DNA of 64,000 nt from Cenococcum geophilum 1.58 (Eukaryota > Ascomycota > Dothideomycetes > Gloniales > Gloniaceae): contig KV748201.1 in NCBI GenBank assembly GCA_001692895.1, positions 1,984,001 through 2,048,000 of the forward strand, written 5' to 3'. The position numbers and the translations under genes were made by a program. Below, in pieces: positions 12,741 to 24,978 of the stretch (position 1 is the first letter of the stretch; every line of letters starts with the position of its first letter). The notes beneath the pieces were generated by a model that was given only the letters and a program-made list of their open reading frames with translations, was not told the origin of the DNA and ran no database searches.

Positions 12741-15700
12741 CAGAGTTGCTAATAAGCAATTCAGATTATTTAGATTGCTTGCTTAATTATATTATATAAT
12801 TAATCTTCAATTCAATCTAAAGGGTTTAATTTAGGCAATCAATCTATTAAGGAAGGCTTAGATTAATTGATTGATTGTATATTTTATATATAAATTATAT
12901 AAGATCTTAGTAATAGGCTTTTAGTTAGAGGTCTAAGTGTATAGGCGCTAAGCCTAATATAGCAGTTACTAGGCCTAATTAAATTATTTTTCTAGGCCGA
13001 AATTATATACCAGGGTCCTTAAATTTGCACTATTCCTAATTTAAACCTTAATACTAGCGTTAAATAATTATTATTTAATACTGCTATAATGGCAGAGGAA
13101 CTATTATAGGCTAATATTAACGCGCTAAATATAGGAAATAGAATTAACGCTAACCTTACCCTCTCTAAAGCTGTTACTCCCACTAAAACCTCTATTAAGA
13201 TTAACAGCGACTCTAAAGATAACGGGATTAATTAATATAATGGTATTAACTGGAAATAACTACCTAACCTTATAAAGCCTTATTATAGCCTACTATGGAC
13301 GCCTAGCTAGATATATAAGTATAGATATTAGTTATAAAGCAGGGTTAATAATAAGCAAATTATCTTTATTTACAAGTACTACTATATCTATAAGATTATT
13401 AACTGCGGAGGCTAAGGCCGGTATAACATTATATAAGCAACTAGTGCTGCTACTGCCTATCTTAGGTAGAATAAGAAGGGCTATGGAGTTAATAAGCATG
13501 GTAAGATTATACTGGCTATAGAGGCTAGGTAGAGTACTCTTCTAGAGTAAGTTATAAGAAGTGGCTATTATGTCTCTTAAGCAGTTACTAACGCTCTAAT
13601 TGGTGGCTTTAATACAGAAGCTTTTAAACAGTTAGCTGTTGATTAGATTATAGAAAATAATCACCCTTTACGCAAATTCGAGACGCCTGCCTTCCGTAAG
13701 ATATTATAACTTATAAATCCTAAGGCTAAGCGGGTTCTATAGAAGAACTATTAAGCCGTTATAGATTTCGTTATAATAGAGTTTAAAGCCTATATTCTAT
13801 CTATAAAGGAGTTCCTCTCTACTGTGTAGTTATAAATCTATATATCTTTTAATAGCTGGTTAACACTAAATAGTAGATACACTCTTACGGGTATATAGGT
13901 TTATTACCTTAACTATAAAGGCAAGATTCGCGACTATATAATAGCCCTACTAGCCTAACTCGGCCGTTACTTTGGAGAGAATTATACGGAGGTTATTAGA
14001 AGCGTTTTTAATATATTTAACATTATAAAAGAGCGGCTAGGCTATTTTGTTATAGATAATAAATTCAAAAATAACACCGTAGTAAAAGGCTTAGCTATTA
14101 AGTTTAACTTTATTACGGCTTACCGTTATAGCCAGTGTGCCTATTATATACTTAATCTTATAGCCTAGTAAATTATATAGTTAAAAAACAAGGACTTATT
14201 TAAGAATGATAAGAATATTCCTATAAGTAGCCTTAGCCTATTTTTTTACTGCTACTAATTTAGGCTAGGAAGAAGAGAAGTTTCTTATAGAGTGACGAAA
14301 GGAAGGTGCTCTTAGAGCCCTCTGTAATCTTATTGTTTCTATTAATATGGCTTAACAGATTAAGCTTTTTAAGTCCTTCCAAATTACATAAAACGTTCCT
14401 CCTAATTTAAACTTTAAGGTTAAGTAGCTAGTTAAACCCATTAAGACGCGCTAAAATAGTTACTTTAACGCCTTTAAGAGAGCTATAGAACTATAGCCTA
14501 CCCTTAATGTATATCAAACCTTTAAGATTAATAAGTTCGAGAAGAAAAAGGCAGTATTTTAATCCTTTATAAGAAGCCGAGGTCAAGAGCCACCGGAAAT
14601 AAAGGCACGCCTCTATATTAAAGTTGGCGGAATTACTACATATAATTAGCAAGTCGTAAATAACTACCTTAATATTCTTCGCCCTTTTTACAAGGCTATA
14701 AGTATGCTTAAGGGTAGAGGGAAGGTAGGCTCAAATGGTGCCATCTAGGAGGTTATTTCTACATTTAATTAGCTACTTATAGTTCTTAAAGAACAGAAGG
14801 ATTGAGTTACTAAAGCTATAGAGGAGGACTACCCTGATTAGGAGGCTATAGAAGATCATATTAAGATTAACATTAATATGGCCTAGTTAAAGTTAAACGA
14901 GTATTTTAAAAAGCTTAACGAGACGCCTATCTACTACGCGGTAGTAATTCTGCATCCTTACACTAAGCTCTTCTACAAGAATGCTTGGAAGGATAGGCCA
15001 AATTAGCTTAAAACGAACGACGCCAATTTTTAAGCTTTATGGGTAGAATATAAAGCTCTTCCAAATAAAGCTTTGGGCGAAGCTTTAGATAAGCCTATGT
15101 CATCAGCTATTAAGCCGCTATGGAAGAGGCTACGTCTCTATACAGCCTGTGACTTATACGTTAAAGCTAACACTAGTGTAGCAAAGGGCTAAGCTAGCAA
15201 CAACGATGAATATAAGACTTGGAAGAAGATTAAGCCACTTAATAAAGACCACCCTCTAGCGTAGGATCCTATTAAGTATTAGTAGCAGCTTTAAACTAAG
15301 TATCTACAACTTAGCCGCATGGCTCTTGATATACTAACTATTCCAGCAGCAAGCACTAACTATAAGCGAGGATTTAGTAAGTGTGGCGATTTATTAGAAA
15401 AGCGTCGATCTAGGTTACTGCCTATAATAATTGCTGCTCTTTCGTGTAATCGATTTTAGAAAAAGATAGGCTTTAAAAAGGCTGTAGCTGTTCCTGCTAC
15501 ACCTAGAGGCTTAACACCACGCCAAGATCCGAATATACAAGCTCTACAGGCTACTGCTGATATATAAGCTAGCGCACAGGCAACCATAGAAGCCGCTTCA
15601 TAGGCTACTCGCGCCTCATGAGCTTATACTACATTATAAGCTCGTGCTTTATCGCGAGCCGTATCGCAGGCTTCCTCTTATAGCTTTTAAGCTGTATTAC

Positions 15701-16056
15701 AAAACTCCTTATAAGCCTTATCGCGAGGATTATCACAAATTATACCGGTAACACTATAATTTTCTAGGTAAAACGGACGGTCAGGAGGACGGTTAGCATC
15801 ACATTAAAGGATATAATGGATAAACAGTAAAGGAGTGGAGGATTCTGGGCGAATTCGAGGCTATTAGAAGGCAAATTTTAACGCTACGGCGAAGCGCTGC
15901 CAAATATTCGATAAGTCTATATATTAATCAATCAATCTTCAATCAAGCCTCTAAAAAAGCTAACCAATCAATCCTCAATCAAGTCGTGAGTATTAATTTA
16001 TACAATCAATCAATTTCAAGACCTCAAGATTGATTGCTTGCTTATCAGCAACTCTG
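12741..16056 (+). mobile_element. hAT DNA transposon, RIP-degraded, inserted in a gene
   Basis: The ends are inverted repeats: CAGAGTTGCTAATAAGCAA on the left, and on the right the complement of CAGAGTTGCTGATAAGCAA. The element is flanked by a perfect 8-bp target duplication, TATGAAAG, at 12733-12740 and 16057-16064, which is diagnostic of the hAT superfamily. It is 3316 bp long. Subterminal regions carry repeated ATCAATCA-type motifs (12840-12890 and 15925-16035). The body is TA-rich with stops throughout the transposase, while the flanking host DNA is not mutated. Confidence 0.95.
13088..15470 (+). pseudogene. hAT transposase (dead)
   Basis: The fossil frame opens MAEEL at 13088, passes a BED-like Cys/His region (about 13240-13500) and ends with the hAT C-terminal dimerisation domain. 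In that domain DPIKY..., LSRMALDILTIPAAS (about 15310-15350) and FSKCGDLLEKRRSRL (about 15370-15418) are readable, with TAG or TAA at the Trp/Gln positions the family has between them. More than 20 stops and at least one frame change make it inactive. An Ala-rich tail follows to about 15720. Confidence 0.9.
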
Positions 16057-16200
16057 TATGAAAGCCCTATGCTGGCCCTGCTTCTTGCGTTGTCCAGTAC
16101 CGTTTCTTTCAGCAGCCGATTCACCAATTCTGAGCCGCCTAATATTTTCGAGCAGCATACGGAGTACATTCTCACTGCGCAAAAGAGCATCGTGGATCTT

Positions 16201-16360
16201 GTATCAAAAAGCCTCAACAACGAGAGAGGTGGAAGAAGATGGTTCAAGAATCAAACATTTCATATGATTGGGGCGTTCATGTATCAAAAAGCCTCAACAA
16301 CGAGAGAGGTGGAAGAAGATGGTTCAAGAATCAAACATTTCATATGATTGGGGCGTTCAT
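16201..16360 (+). repeat. Perfect 80-bp tandem duplication inside the membrane-protein gene
   Basis: Bases 16201-16280 are repeated exactly at 16281-16360. Since 80 is not a multiple of 3, the extra copy shifts the frame. Removing it joins IGAFM directly to ALIACAGG in one frame. The junction reads TTCATGTATC. Confidence 0.95.
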
Positions 16361-17018
16361 GGCCTTGATCGCGTGTGCTGGGGGGGTCTGGTGTTCGGTT
16401 TGGAGACTCACCCGCTACGGATGTGTGGTATGGGCTTGTCCGGTCAAGGTCCACATTTCATTATGGGTAGCCTTGAGTCAGGTTCTCGTGGTTCTAAATA
16501 TCGCCCTACGGCCGTGGCTTTTCCGCATCGAGCAAATCACGCTGCGTATCCCAAAGAATGCGAGAGCGGCCATATCAACGACATCTAGACCTGTCCTCTC
16601 TCATTCAGGACAGGGACGAATGCTGACGTCTGGGAGGCGGAAGCTGTTACCAGATGGGCCGGTTAGAGATCTTACCGTCGTTTTGCGGTGCCGTCACCAC
16701 GGATGGAAACGCTGGATCACCCAGACGACCTCATCTGTCATCTCCTACGCGCTGTACACGTTCGCCACTGTTGTTCTGGCTAGCATGATTCTCATCTTCC
16801 CTATTAATGCTGTTTATACAATGGTTATTTTGAGTATTACAGGTGGTGTGGGGCGATTAATTGGATACTGGGCCAGGTCTTCATTGAGGTTGGAGAAGGT
16901 CGTTGTTGTTCTTGATGTGCCAGAGATACACATGAAGAGTTTAAGGGAGCGGTTGGAGAATGAGGTAAATTGGCAGAATTTAGATATTGGGTTGGTGAAG
17001 AGACAAGTTGCTGTATGA

Positions 17019-17590
17019 CAAGGAAAACATATTGGTGGGCAAGGGACCATCGAACAAGTCAAATAGCATTGGAAAATAGGATATGAAATAACTATGCAGA
17101 ATTTCACATTTCAGCTATAGCAATCAGGAAGCACCTCTAGCTCCTGGAAAAAACGGGATTTGGCCCCAGGGGTATGACGAGAGTAAGTGGGTGATTGGCG
17201 AAGATGGGTGGTGAAAGAAGGAAAGTAGACGTAAAATTTGGTGGGGAGAAGGCGAAGCTATGAAAGCAGAATAAGTCAGGGAGAGTCTATGTTGTTGTGA
17301 AAAATTAGAATGCTAGTAAATAAAACCAAACCAGTGGGGCAACCCCGTAACTAGGAGGTCGGAATTAAGACGATTGCTCTTTGTGTTGTTAATCAATGTC
17401 GCCGAAACTATTATCATCGCGCAGTGCCTTGTAAACTCTTCTTATATTGGGGCCACGAGAATTTATGACCGCGAACGTCCATATATTTATTCCAATACAA
17501 TCCCTTGCTGTAGGGATAAAGAAGGACTAAAAGTGTTGCATTATAAAAGAGTGTGAGAGTACAACGCAGTAAGGAAATTCTCGTAACCTT
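17019..17590. other. Intergenic between convergent genes
   Basis: Shared 3' region of the membrane-protein pseudogene (plus) and the MFS gene (minus). Open frames here (16814-17107 minus, 17374-17556 plus) have no recognisable features. Nothing else was seen. Confidence 0.6.
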
Positions 17591-19395
17591 TCAAACATTA
17601 AATCTCCATCGCGGATGTCTGTCACCTTTCAGTCCATCTTCACTGATGTCATGAAAGGAGCCTGTTGAAGGATTCTGCTCAAGATATAGACGCTTCTTCC
17701 TATTTTCATGGGCCAAGATATACCACAAAGTGCTGATTACTACAATATTCATAGCTAAGTACCCGAGCGCAAAGGAGTGCCCCAACACATATTTTGGCGA
17801 GGTATTTGGTCGGTACAATTGCGTTCCGAGAACTGCTCCAAGATTGCCAATGCTGATCTGCATTGCATTTGCAGTGGCGCGCTTGGTCTGTCCAGAGACG
17901 TTGTTTGCTGGCCAGGACAGCGCCAAGGCGGTGCTTGGGTAAATGCCAGCAGCAGCAAAAAAGGTGCCCAGATAGGAGACTCCGGGCCTCTTAGTAGGTG
18001 AAGGGTTTGCTAGAAGAATTATGTAGCCAAGTATTCCGATGCCGGACGATGCAATGATGAAAGGAGCCCGACGGCCACTCTTCTCGGAGACGACAGCCCA
18101 AATAACGGTAAAGATAGTTGCTATGGCATACGGCGGCACGGTAAGAAGTTGGGATTGGGCTGCTGTATACCCCATAGCTTTAATGATTGTTGGCTGAGTT
18201 ACTGTGGTCAGCCCCTATTCAAGTATTGCACCTGAGGTTTCACCTACTAAAAATAATGATAGGGTGTACAAAGGGAGACTCAGAGTATGGAAGGCCAGGC
18301 CGTACAACCAGCACTTTGGGTCTTCAACTGCAAGCCAAACATCGCCCCAGTTGAACTTCTCGTCATGAGCGGCGTCGCTATCGGCTTTTAAGCGGGCATG
18401 GATGTATGACTTCTCCTCATCTGATAGCCAACTAGTCGTCAATGGATAGTTGGAGATGAAGAAATAAGCCGCGAGGGAGACCACAACCGTCAGTATACCT
18501 TCCTGGGATGGCGTTAGAAATATTACAGCGCCTGACAAATCTCCCACCTACAAGTATGAAGATCCAACGCCAACCATTTAGTCCTCCAACCCCTCCCATG
18601 TGCGCAATTCCCCATGCAAGGATGCCTCCAAATGCACCGGCTAAGGAAGCTGCGCTGAAGAAAAGTGCGATGCGGTACTGTCGTTCTTTGCGTTTGTACC
18701 ACATAGAAAAGTAAAAGACCACACCGGGAAAGAGACCGCTTTCAGTCATGCCCAAACTGGAGATGTTAGTAAGTATACAAGATGGACTTCAAAAGAGCAA
18801 TTACAAGAAGCGAACTGCAAAGAAACCCGCAAGGTTTTGCGTTACACCCATGAGAGTGGCAACAACTCCCCATGTCAGAGTCAAGGTAGGGAGCCATAGC
18901 TTTGGCGTCGTTCTTTTAAGAACGATGTTACAGGGTATCTGATATTCGTTAGCCAAGCTCAGCCTGCGGCCGCTTAGGAGGTACTTTCCTCGAACAAAAC
19001 GTAACCAATGAAATAAAGCGTCAAACCAGTGAGGTACTGGTTGCCAGCTATGCGTTTGTCAGATGTGCCTGTGGTGCATGTTGATCAAGGAAAGCTTGCT
19101 CATATGCAAATCAGTCGTTAAGCCTTCCAGCCGGGCATTGGCAACTGGAAGAGTATCAGTAAGATCTTCAATTTGTGACCTATGGCTTAAGGGATAACGT
19201 ACCGTTGCTTCTGTCAAGGAAAGAGAGCAAGTAGAGCACAGACACTGCTGGCAGTAGCCTAAGATCAAGTTTCCTCAAAAGCGCCTTCTCATTGACCGGT
19301 GATCCCGTTACTCCTTCAATCTCGGAGTCAGATGAGATCGTAGAAACTCCAGGCCTACTTTCTGCAAGGTCCCGATCTGCCTTTTCCAACACCAT
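17591..19395 (-). CDS. MFS transporter, Dal5/anion:cation symporter family, 7 exons
   Basis: Likely a plasma-membrane importer of small organic anions (allantoate, nicotinate or similar; the substrate cannot be read). Exons on the minus strand: 19395-19203, 19144-19100, 19047-18989, 18938-18805, 18756-18552, 18502-18248, 18193-17591. Phases agree at every junction and give 497 residues, normal for the family. Typical Dal5 features are an acidic N-terminus, KLDLRLLP, LSFLDRSNVANARLEGL, FFLGMTESGLFPGV, GWRWIFILEG and a long cytosolic loop before PTIIKAMGY. Two introns are odd: intron 2 (19048-19099) uses a GC donor (A|GCAAGC) with AG acceptor, and intron 3 (18939-18988) starts GAAAGT where GTAAGT is expected. 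The second may cripple splicing. A weak in-frame donor GTTTTG lies 12 bases upstream and would drop four residues. Confidence 0.88.
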
Positions 19396-20713
19396 GGCTG
19401 TGGTAAGGGACCGGAGTGGTAAATGGAATCGTGCTGGAGGACTGGCATACTGGAAATCCGGAACAAGATTACATATACATACCGTTTGAAAAATGACCAG
19501 GGGGGCATAAGACTAGAAATGATGCAATACAGCAATGAAAGCCCACAATACAGCCATGTCGCCGTTGGATTGGCTGGATTTCTCTGCTAACGTCCTATAT
19601 AGCCTGACCTCGAACCCATTACTGATTACACGCCAATTATCGCATTGCTGTGGTTGCTCCTTTGGCTGGCAAATTAGCTAATATGGACTGGTTGAATACG
19701 CCTTCGCAAGGTACAATGTCGTGATTAACGATCTGCGCTAGAGGGTTACAACATCAACATGNCCCGAGTGGATCGCACTAAGGATAAAGCTGCAGATGGG
19801 TCTCGATGAATGTATCCATTAGAACACTGGTTTTTAAAAGGTGCATTGGAGAAATGACTGTTAATTTATTTTTAGCATGAGGTATCCAGGTACCTTCCCG
19901 TGCTCGTATGCTTGAGCTTGGTAATATTCGGAAAGGAAGACCATGCCTAGGCCAGCCTAGGCCGGTCTTTTACTTTTCATTCATCATGATCAAACAATTG
20001 TGGTCCTAAATGATGTTGGATAGGATGTGTCGAGAGTAACGGGGACGAGACAGCGGAGACAGCCAGGAATAAACAATAAGTCGTGGCACATTTTTCTTTT
20101 AGCCTATGCGGAGAACACCAGAGGCTCAACGAGCCCAATATTTATCAAAATTTCTAAAAGTTAGCAAACTAGGTTTTTTGGTAGCATTATACTTAACGGG
20201 AGATTTCAAGATTTTATCTTTTATCAGCGTTGCGTTGTTACATCTTAGAATCGCAACTGACATACAGTAAATGTTTTGGAACTACAATTACCGATAGCAG
20301 CAATGGCCCAGTCATGTTTGGAGAAATATGCTCATCTAAGTTATCCAGGTTTTGTTTTAGGATTGTTCATTTCATCATAATGACCAAGACCCAGAAATTT
20401 TGTGACATGCTGTTGGTTATTGAGCTTAGGAATAAGTTTCCATGCCTAGTTCACCCGTAAGGGCCTAAGCATTCCGTAGCTCATGGTATGTAAAATGTAT
20501 CGGATCCGTTTGAAGCCGTAAAGGAAAGAAACACGAAGAAACTTAAAATAAGTGTAGTCCCGTGGTGAACTTAACACTTCCAAAGTGCCAAGGCAAGTGT
20601 GCCCCTTAAAATTTAGCACCGCGAACTTTTATCAACGAAGCGAATGACACATTAAGTCGTTGGCAGTCAGAGAAAATATATCCTGGCCATATCATCCTAC
20701 CGCTATCCTTCGA
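19396..20713. other. Intergenic, promoter side of the MFS gene
   Basis: Contains the upstream region of the MFS gene and the 3' flank of the AT-hook gene. One undetermined base lies at 19762. A small inverted repeat, GGCCAGCCTAGGCCGG, sits near 19950. Short frames, including 76 codons at 20230-20460, show no domain or splice pattern and are not called. Confidence 0.55.
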
Positions 20714-21411
20714 CTAAGCAACTTCCTCCTCAGCAGCTTCCTCGGACTTGACGAGAGTAGTGGCTTCGCTGGCATCGGTGACAGCATCATCATTAGTAGG
20801 AGCTAAGTGAGAAGTCAGCTTTGGAGTTGGCTGTGAGATAAAGCTCCCGGAAACACTTACTGGTTTCAGTCTCAACATCTTTCTTGGGCTTGCGGCCCTT
20901 CTTCTTCGGTGAACCACCGTCCTCCTTATTCGCCGCGGGCTTGCGCTTACGAGGAGATGGGGTCTTCTTGGGAGCTCCACCGACTTCGCCATTAGCTTCG
21001 GTGGTAGGTGCAACGCCGCTCTCAGTATTTGGATTCTTGCCTTTCGGCTTCCTGGGGGTAGTAGGCTTAGTGGTGGTAGCATCACTGAATAACTTTGGCT
21101 TTATCTTAGCCCAAGCGTTGGAAGCAGACTTGGGGTTGGACATTCCAGCGAACGCGGCCAGCTTGTCGTAGTCTACCTGTGAAAGGCATTAGCGAGTCTG
21201 AAGGTGCTATATGAACAGTCGTTATAGTGCCAAAGGGCATTGAACCTCAACTGATGGTGCGCAATAGGAATAAGATGAGCCTCAATGTGAAATAGATCTA
21301 TGTACGGACCTCTGGTGGTCCAGATTTGAGTGACTGCATGACCCATCCGAGCATTTTCGACTCTCTCTCAGTGAACAGCGTGTCTGCGGGGGTGCCTTGA
21401 GTGTCCGACAT
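20714..21411 (-). CDS. Small basic nuclear protein with Myb-like N-terminus and AT-hook-like tail
   Basis: Three exons on the minus strand: 21411-21310, 21176-20861, 20802-20714. They give 168 residues with consistent phases; introns are 133 bp (GTCCGT...CACAG) and 58 bp (GTAAGT...CTTAG). Residues about 13-64 (LFTERESKMLGWVMQSLKS, DYDKLAAFAGMSNPKSASN, AWAKIKPKL) look like the Myb/HTH-type domain common in short ascomycete nuclear proteins. The middle is Lys/Pro-rich with KTPSPRKRKP and KKKGRKPKKD, an AT-hook-like and nuclear-localisation segment. The C-terminus is acidic (SEEAAEEEVA). It probably binds DNA or chromatin. The first ATG after the divergent promoter was chosen because MSDTQ opens this frame; an upstream in-frame extension to 21600 is possible but unlikely. 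Confidence 0.85.
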
Positions 21412-22849
21412 TTCGATGATGCTAGATGATGTTTGGAAATGTTTTGAGACGGTATGGATAGATAGAAGAGGGGTTTGAATGGATGGTAGAACTTGAGAAC
21501 GAAGAATTCTGAGGCAAGACAGTTGGTGGAGTGAGGTGAAGGCAGCTCCTAGATTGTCACGGGTGCGGCCAATACCGTTAGCGTAGAATTTAGCATTCAC
21601 TGGCCAGGTGTCCCGGAGGCGATAGGCCCAAATGAGGGGAACTTGGCGATGACCGAATTATAATTTCCTTCGCTAAATCTTTGAGCTATTCAGCAGGAAT
21701 AAGTTTAAATCCAGAGCATATCAAGCGTCATAAGCCAAATCCAGGAACGGCCATATGTTTCAACATGTGCTTTGAAGATGCGTCTAGACTGCCTCCAATA
21801 CAGCTCAATAACGTCTGTCGAATACGTAGACCTAGTAAATTGCTGATCTTTCTCTAATTGCAATAGCTGGATAAATGGAACTTTACGCTCACTCAGGGTC
21901 ATTCTTCACTCCAGCCCCGCTAAAGTAACACCCTAACCTAATAGCATTGCTTCAAGGTCGAAGAAGAATCCTGCATTTCCACCAACTGCTGCTTGATTGC
22001 AGCTTCTGTTGTGGAGGAGTCCAGAATTTAATTAGAAGAAAAGAACACCATTATTAACTCGCTTGAAGCCATTGGCCTCCTTGAAACGAGAAATGAGTTG
22101 AGACACGAGACGCGAGCGTCGATTACAAAGCTGTAGTAATAATAGGAAGATGATATGCTTATAGAGGGATCCTGGTGTCCTTGAGCTACCTTTGATAGGA
22201 ACTGGAGAAGCAATCCAAGGCGTCAGTTAGGTAAAACAGAATGAAGATGTCAATAGATACAGGGAATTAGAATCTGCGCTGGCGCTGGGCTGAAAATAAA
22301 GAATTCTAACATTGTGTGTTGTTTTCTCGTGGATATATGATCGATTACTTAACAGAGAACTCCAATCAAGATGCGGGCTAATAAGGCTCGCCTCATGAAT
22401 AAATTTATGGAAAGAGTCGAGTACTTGAAAGGCCTATGCAGGAATTTCTGTATCTATCGTGCAATACTGAGATTATGGCACTGGTAAGCCAGCACAAAAT
22501 GGTGATAAGATGGGATCTATTTAACACGGTTGCTGGGTGGATGTCCGCGTTTTATGTTACCGGATTATGGGAAAGAGAATGGAAAGAGCACCTGGGGGTC
22601 TCGGAGATGACAGGAACAACAAAGGGAACGTCATAATCTCTAGTGGAAGTTATAGGCCATCTCTTCACGTTTTTAGCATCCAACAATCATCAGCAGGGTT
22701 GTGAAATCTTCACCCCCGCATGTTTCTGAGGAAAGGGAATACAGACTGAGCAAACTTGCCAAGCCAGCCCACCAAACACTCGGTCTCATCTTCGAGATAC
22801 AATGTTGACAACTCCATACCACCTCTCTTCAGAAAAGCTTTCTCGTAGC
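21412..22849. other. Divergent intergenic region
   Basis: About 1.4 kb between two genes transcribed away from each other, so it holds both promoters. Several short frames on both strands (21705-21902, 22028-22213, 22710-22922 minus; 22436-22636 plus) lack splice logic or motifs. No RNA gene or repeat was seen. Confidence 0.6.
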
Positions 22850-24175
22850 ATGGCTTCTGCGGACCCACTAGACAGTGCTCTGTGAGTATTAGCATATTAT
22901 TCAACCTCGATCCACCTAACAATTTACTAGTGACCTCCTTCGCCGCCTAAACCCTAAGGATGTTAAGAAGAACGTTGACTATCTCTGCCAACTGGCTCCC
23001 TCGCTCACAGAAGAACTCCTCGAATCTGTTGATATACCACTAGCTGTTAAGAAGTGCACAAAAACTGGCCGGGACTTTCTCTGCTGCGACTACAATCGCG
23101 ACGGGGATAGCTGGCGAAGTCCATGGAGCAATGAATTTGAGCCCCCTGTAGAGGATGGAGAGGGTGTCGTACCCAGTGACCGTATTAGGAAGATGGAAAT
23201 AAAGGCAAACGAAGCATTTGATGTCTACCGGGAGCTGTGAGTAAACGCAGATAGAGTTGGAGGAGAATGAGCTTGGAAAATACTTCGAATTCTATTATGG
23301 GAACATCTGGCTGATATTGAGGTCTCTATGATCAGATACTTTGAAGGGGGCATTTCCAGTGTGTACTTGTGGGATATGGACGACGGTTTTGCAGGCTGCG
23401 TCTTGCTCAAGAAGTGTACGTCTCCTTCTTGTTAATGACCCCCACACCATCCTATTAGTTTGAGATTTTAGGAGATGATTAATTAATTCTATAGCCGTAT
23501 TCCCATCGTCCAAGAGCTCTGGTAGCTGGGACAGTATCCATGTATTCGACGCACAGGACCGTGCTCGTACAGCACACTACAAGCTCACGAGCACCGTCAT
23601 ACTCAGTCTTGGGACAGACTCAGAGAACCTGGGGACAATGGATTTGAGTGGCAACATGGTTAGGCAAGTAGAGCAAGATATGGCTGTTGAGGATGATGGT
23701 AGTCATGTTGCCAACATTGGCAAGGTGCGTTGTCCCTTAAAACCTTCAATACAAAGCTTCCGCACAATAAAATGCTGTTGCATTTCTATAACCCTAAAGG
23801 TTCGTGGAAGCTAACCCTTTCTTGATGGTTTTTAGATGGTTGAGGATATGGAGTTGAAGATGCGCAACCTCCTACGTAGGTCCACTCTATTGTTGGGCGT
23901 TTATCTAGCGTCACTTACTTACGAGAAGCTAACATTACATTTTAGAGGAGGTTTATTTTGGAAAAGGTTCCCTGTCCGAAACCCTAACTATGTTGCTCTT
24001 TACTGATGTCTCTTTCAGCGAAGGATGTGGTTGGAGATCTTCGAAGTACGTAGAACCGTACTGCCTCGAACTGTAGCATGTTTACTGACTCTCCTCACTA
24101 GGCATTCCAAGTTTGAGCGAGACAAACAGAGACAGAGCTACCCAGCGAGAAATGATCAACAGCATGGGACGATGA
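22850..24175 (+). CDS. cap2: F-actin capping protein, beta subunit
   Basis: The beta half of the capping-protein heterodimer that binds actin barbed ends in patches and at the cortex. Eight exons: 22850-22881, 22931-23236, 23336-23415, 23495-23724, 23836-23875, 23946-23966, 24019-24045, 24102-24175. The chain is 269 residues, the usual size. Hallmarks are [116 protein letters not shown] and [10 protein letters not shown]. An in-frame TAG at 24051 is avoided by a seventh intron (24046-24101), which adds the expected tail [11 protein letters not shown]...MGR. The acceptor of intron 3 is the least certain: I used TATAG at 23494. The gene appears intact and is the best functional anchor of the island. 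Confidence 0.95.
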
Positions 24176-24978
24176 TGAATGTAATCTTCTGGCTTGATAT
24201 CCATGAATATTCTCTTACAGATAAGGAGAAATGCAACATTCAAAATCCCATAAGCTGCCATTACGGCTTGGGAAACCCGGGTAAGAACATACCTTTTTGC
24301 CATGCATAATGACCTGTGATGTCAAGTTTCTGCTCTTCTAGTTCCTCGCCGTTACTATGGTAGGAAGCGGAGGAATAATACGGCCTTGTATTGCAGCGCA
24401 GCCTAGGAGGCTGTTCTATATTGATATATTAGTACATTTACTGTGTAAAGCATAACGTACCGTTTGTGGTGATTTTACAATGAAATATGAATCCATTGGG
24501 CTCTTTGTGTGGTTTCTCTCTAGCCTCGCCTGAGCCAATGACATTTAGCGTGACTACTGATCGGCCCCATGTTGAGATTCCGATTGCTCTATCAAGTGTA
24601 GCCATTCGAAAGAATCTCTATATGCTAGAGATGCCTTGGCAAGGCTCTGTGCATAAACGAAAAAAGATCGTCCAATCAACTGCCGTGATCTTGGTCTTGG
24701 CGGAAAAGAAGACAGAAACGTCACACCTGTTACTACTGCGTCCCGAAAACTATCAACAACTTTTATCCTCGCAGTCATCCACCTCAACTTGCTAGATTAA
24801 ATATACCAAGCCCTAGTGGATATCACCGTCACTTTGTCCCAAGGTCCCATCCAGAGTTGCCGTGCCAGTGACAGAAAATATCCTCCAGCCTAAAAACTAC
24901 CGGTAGTATACGGGAATCCGCACATCATCCATATGAGAACTTCCTCTAAGGCTCTAGCATCAAATATAAAGCACCATT
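24176..24978. other. Intergenic between capping protein and the Zn2Cys6 factor
   Basis: Upstream region of the transcription factor. An open frame of 102 codons at 24487-24795 overlaps one of 77 codons on the other strand (24554-24787). Neither has a domain, intron pattern or codon bias that persuades me. No repeats seen. Confidence 0.5.

Larger units (their letters stand above)
12649..17018 (+). pseudogene. Fungal multi-pass membrane protein gene split by the hAT element
   Basis: If the hAT and one target copy are removed, an open frame starting after a TTATTAG acceptor at 12648 (SSAASILAFIPTIVGLL...) runs straight across the insertion site (IVYESPMLALLLALSS) to the stop at 17016-17018. The predicted chain has several hydrophobic segments: near the start (ILAFIPTIVGLL), MLALLLALSS, IGAFMALIACAGGVW, ISLWVALSQVLVVLNIAL, and two close to the C-terminus (ISYALYTFATVVLASMILIF, AVYTMVILSITGGVG). 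The last 40 residues are charged and probably cytosolic. Further 5' exons should lie left of 12649 and were not resolved. An 80-bp tandem duplication at 16201-16360 also shifts the frame. It resembles ascomycete membrane proteins of unknown function; no role is assigned. Confidence 0.7.

Noticed and set aside
16239..17018. A 259-codon gene starting inside the 80-bp duplication
   Set aside because: The start falls in the duplicated copy; the natural frame enters from the left across the hAT site. The 5' end of this frame is an artefact of the duplication.
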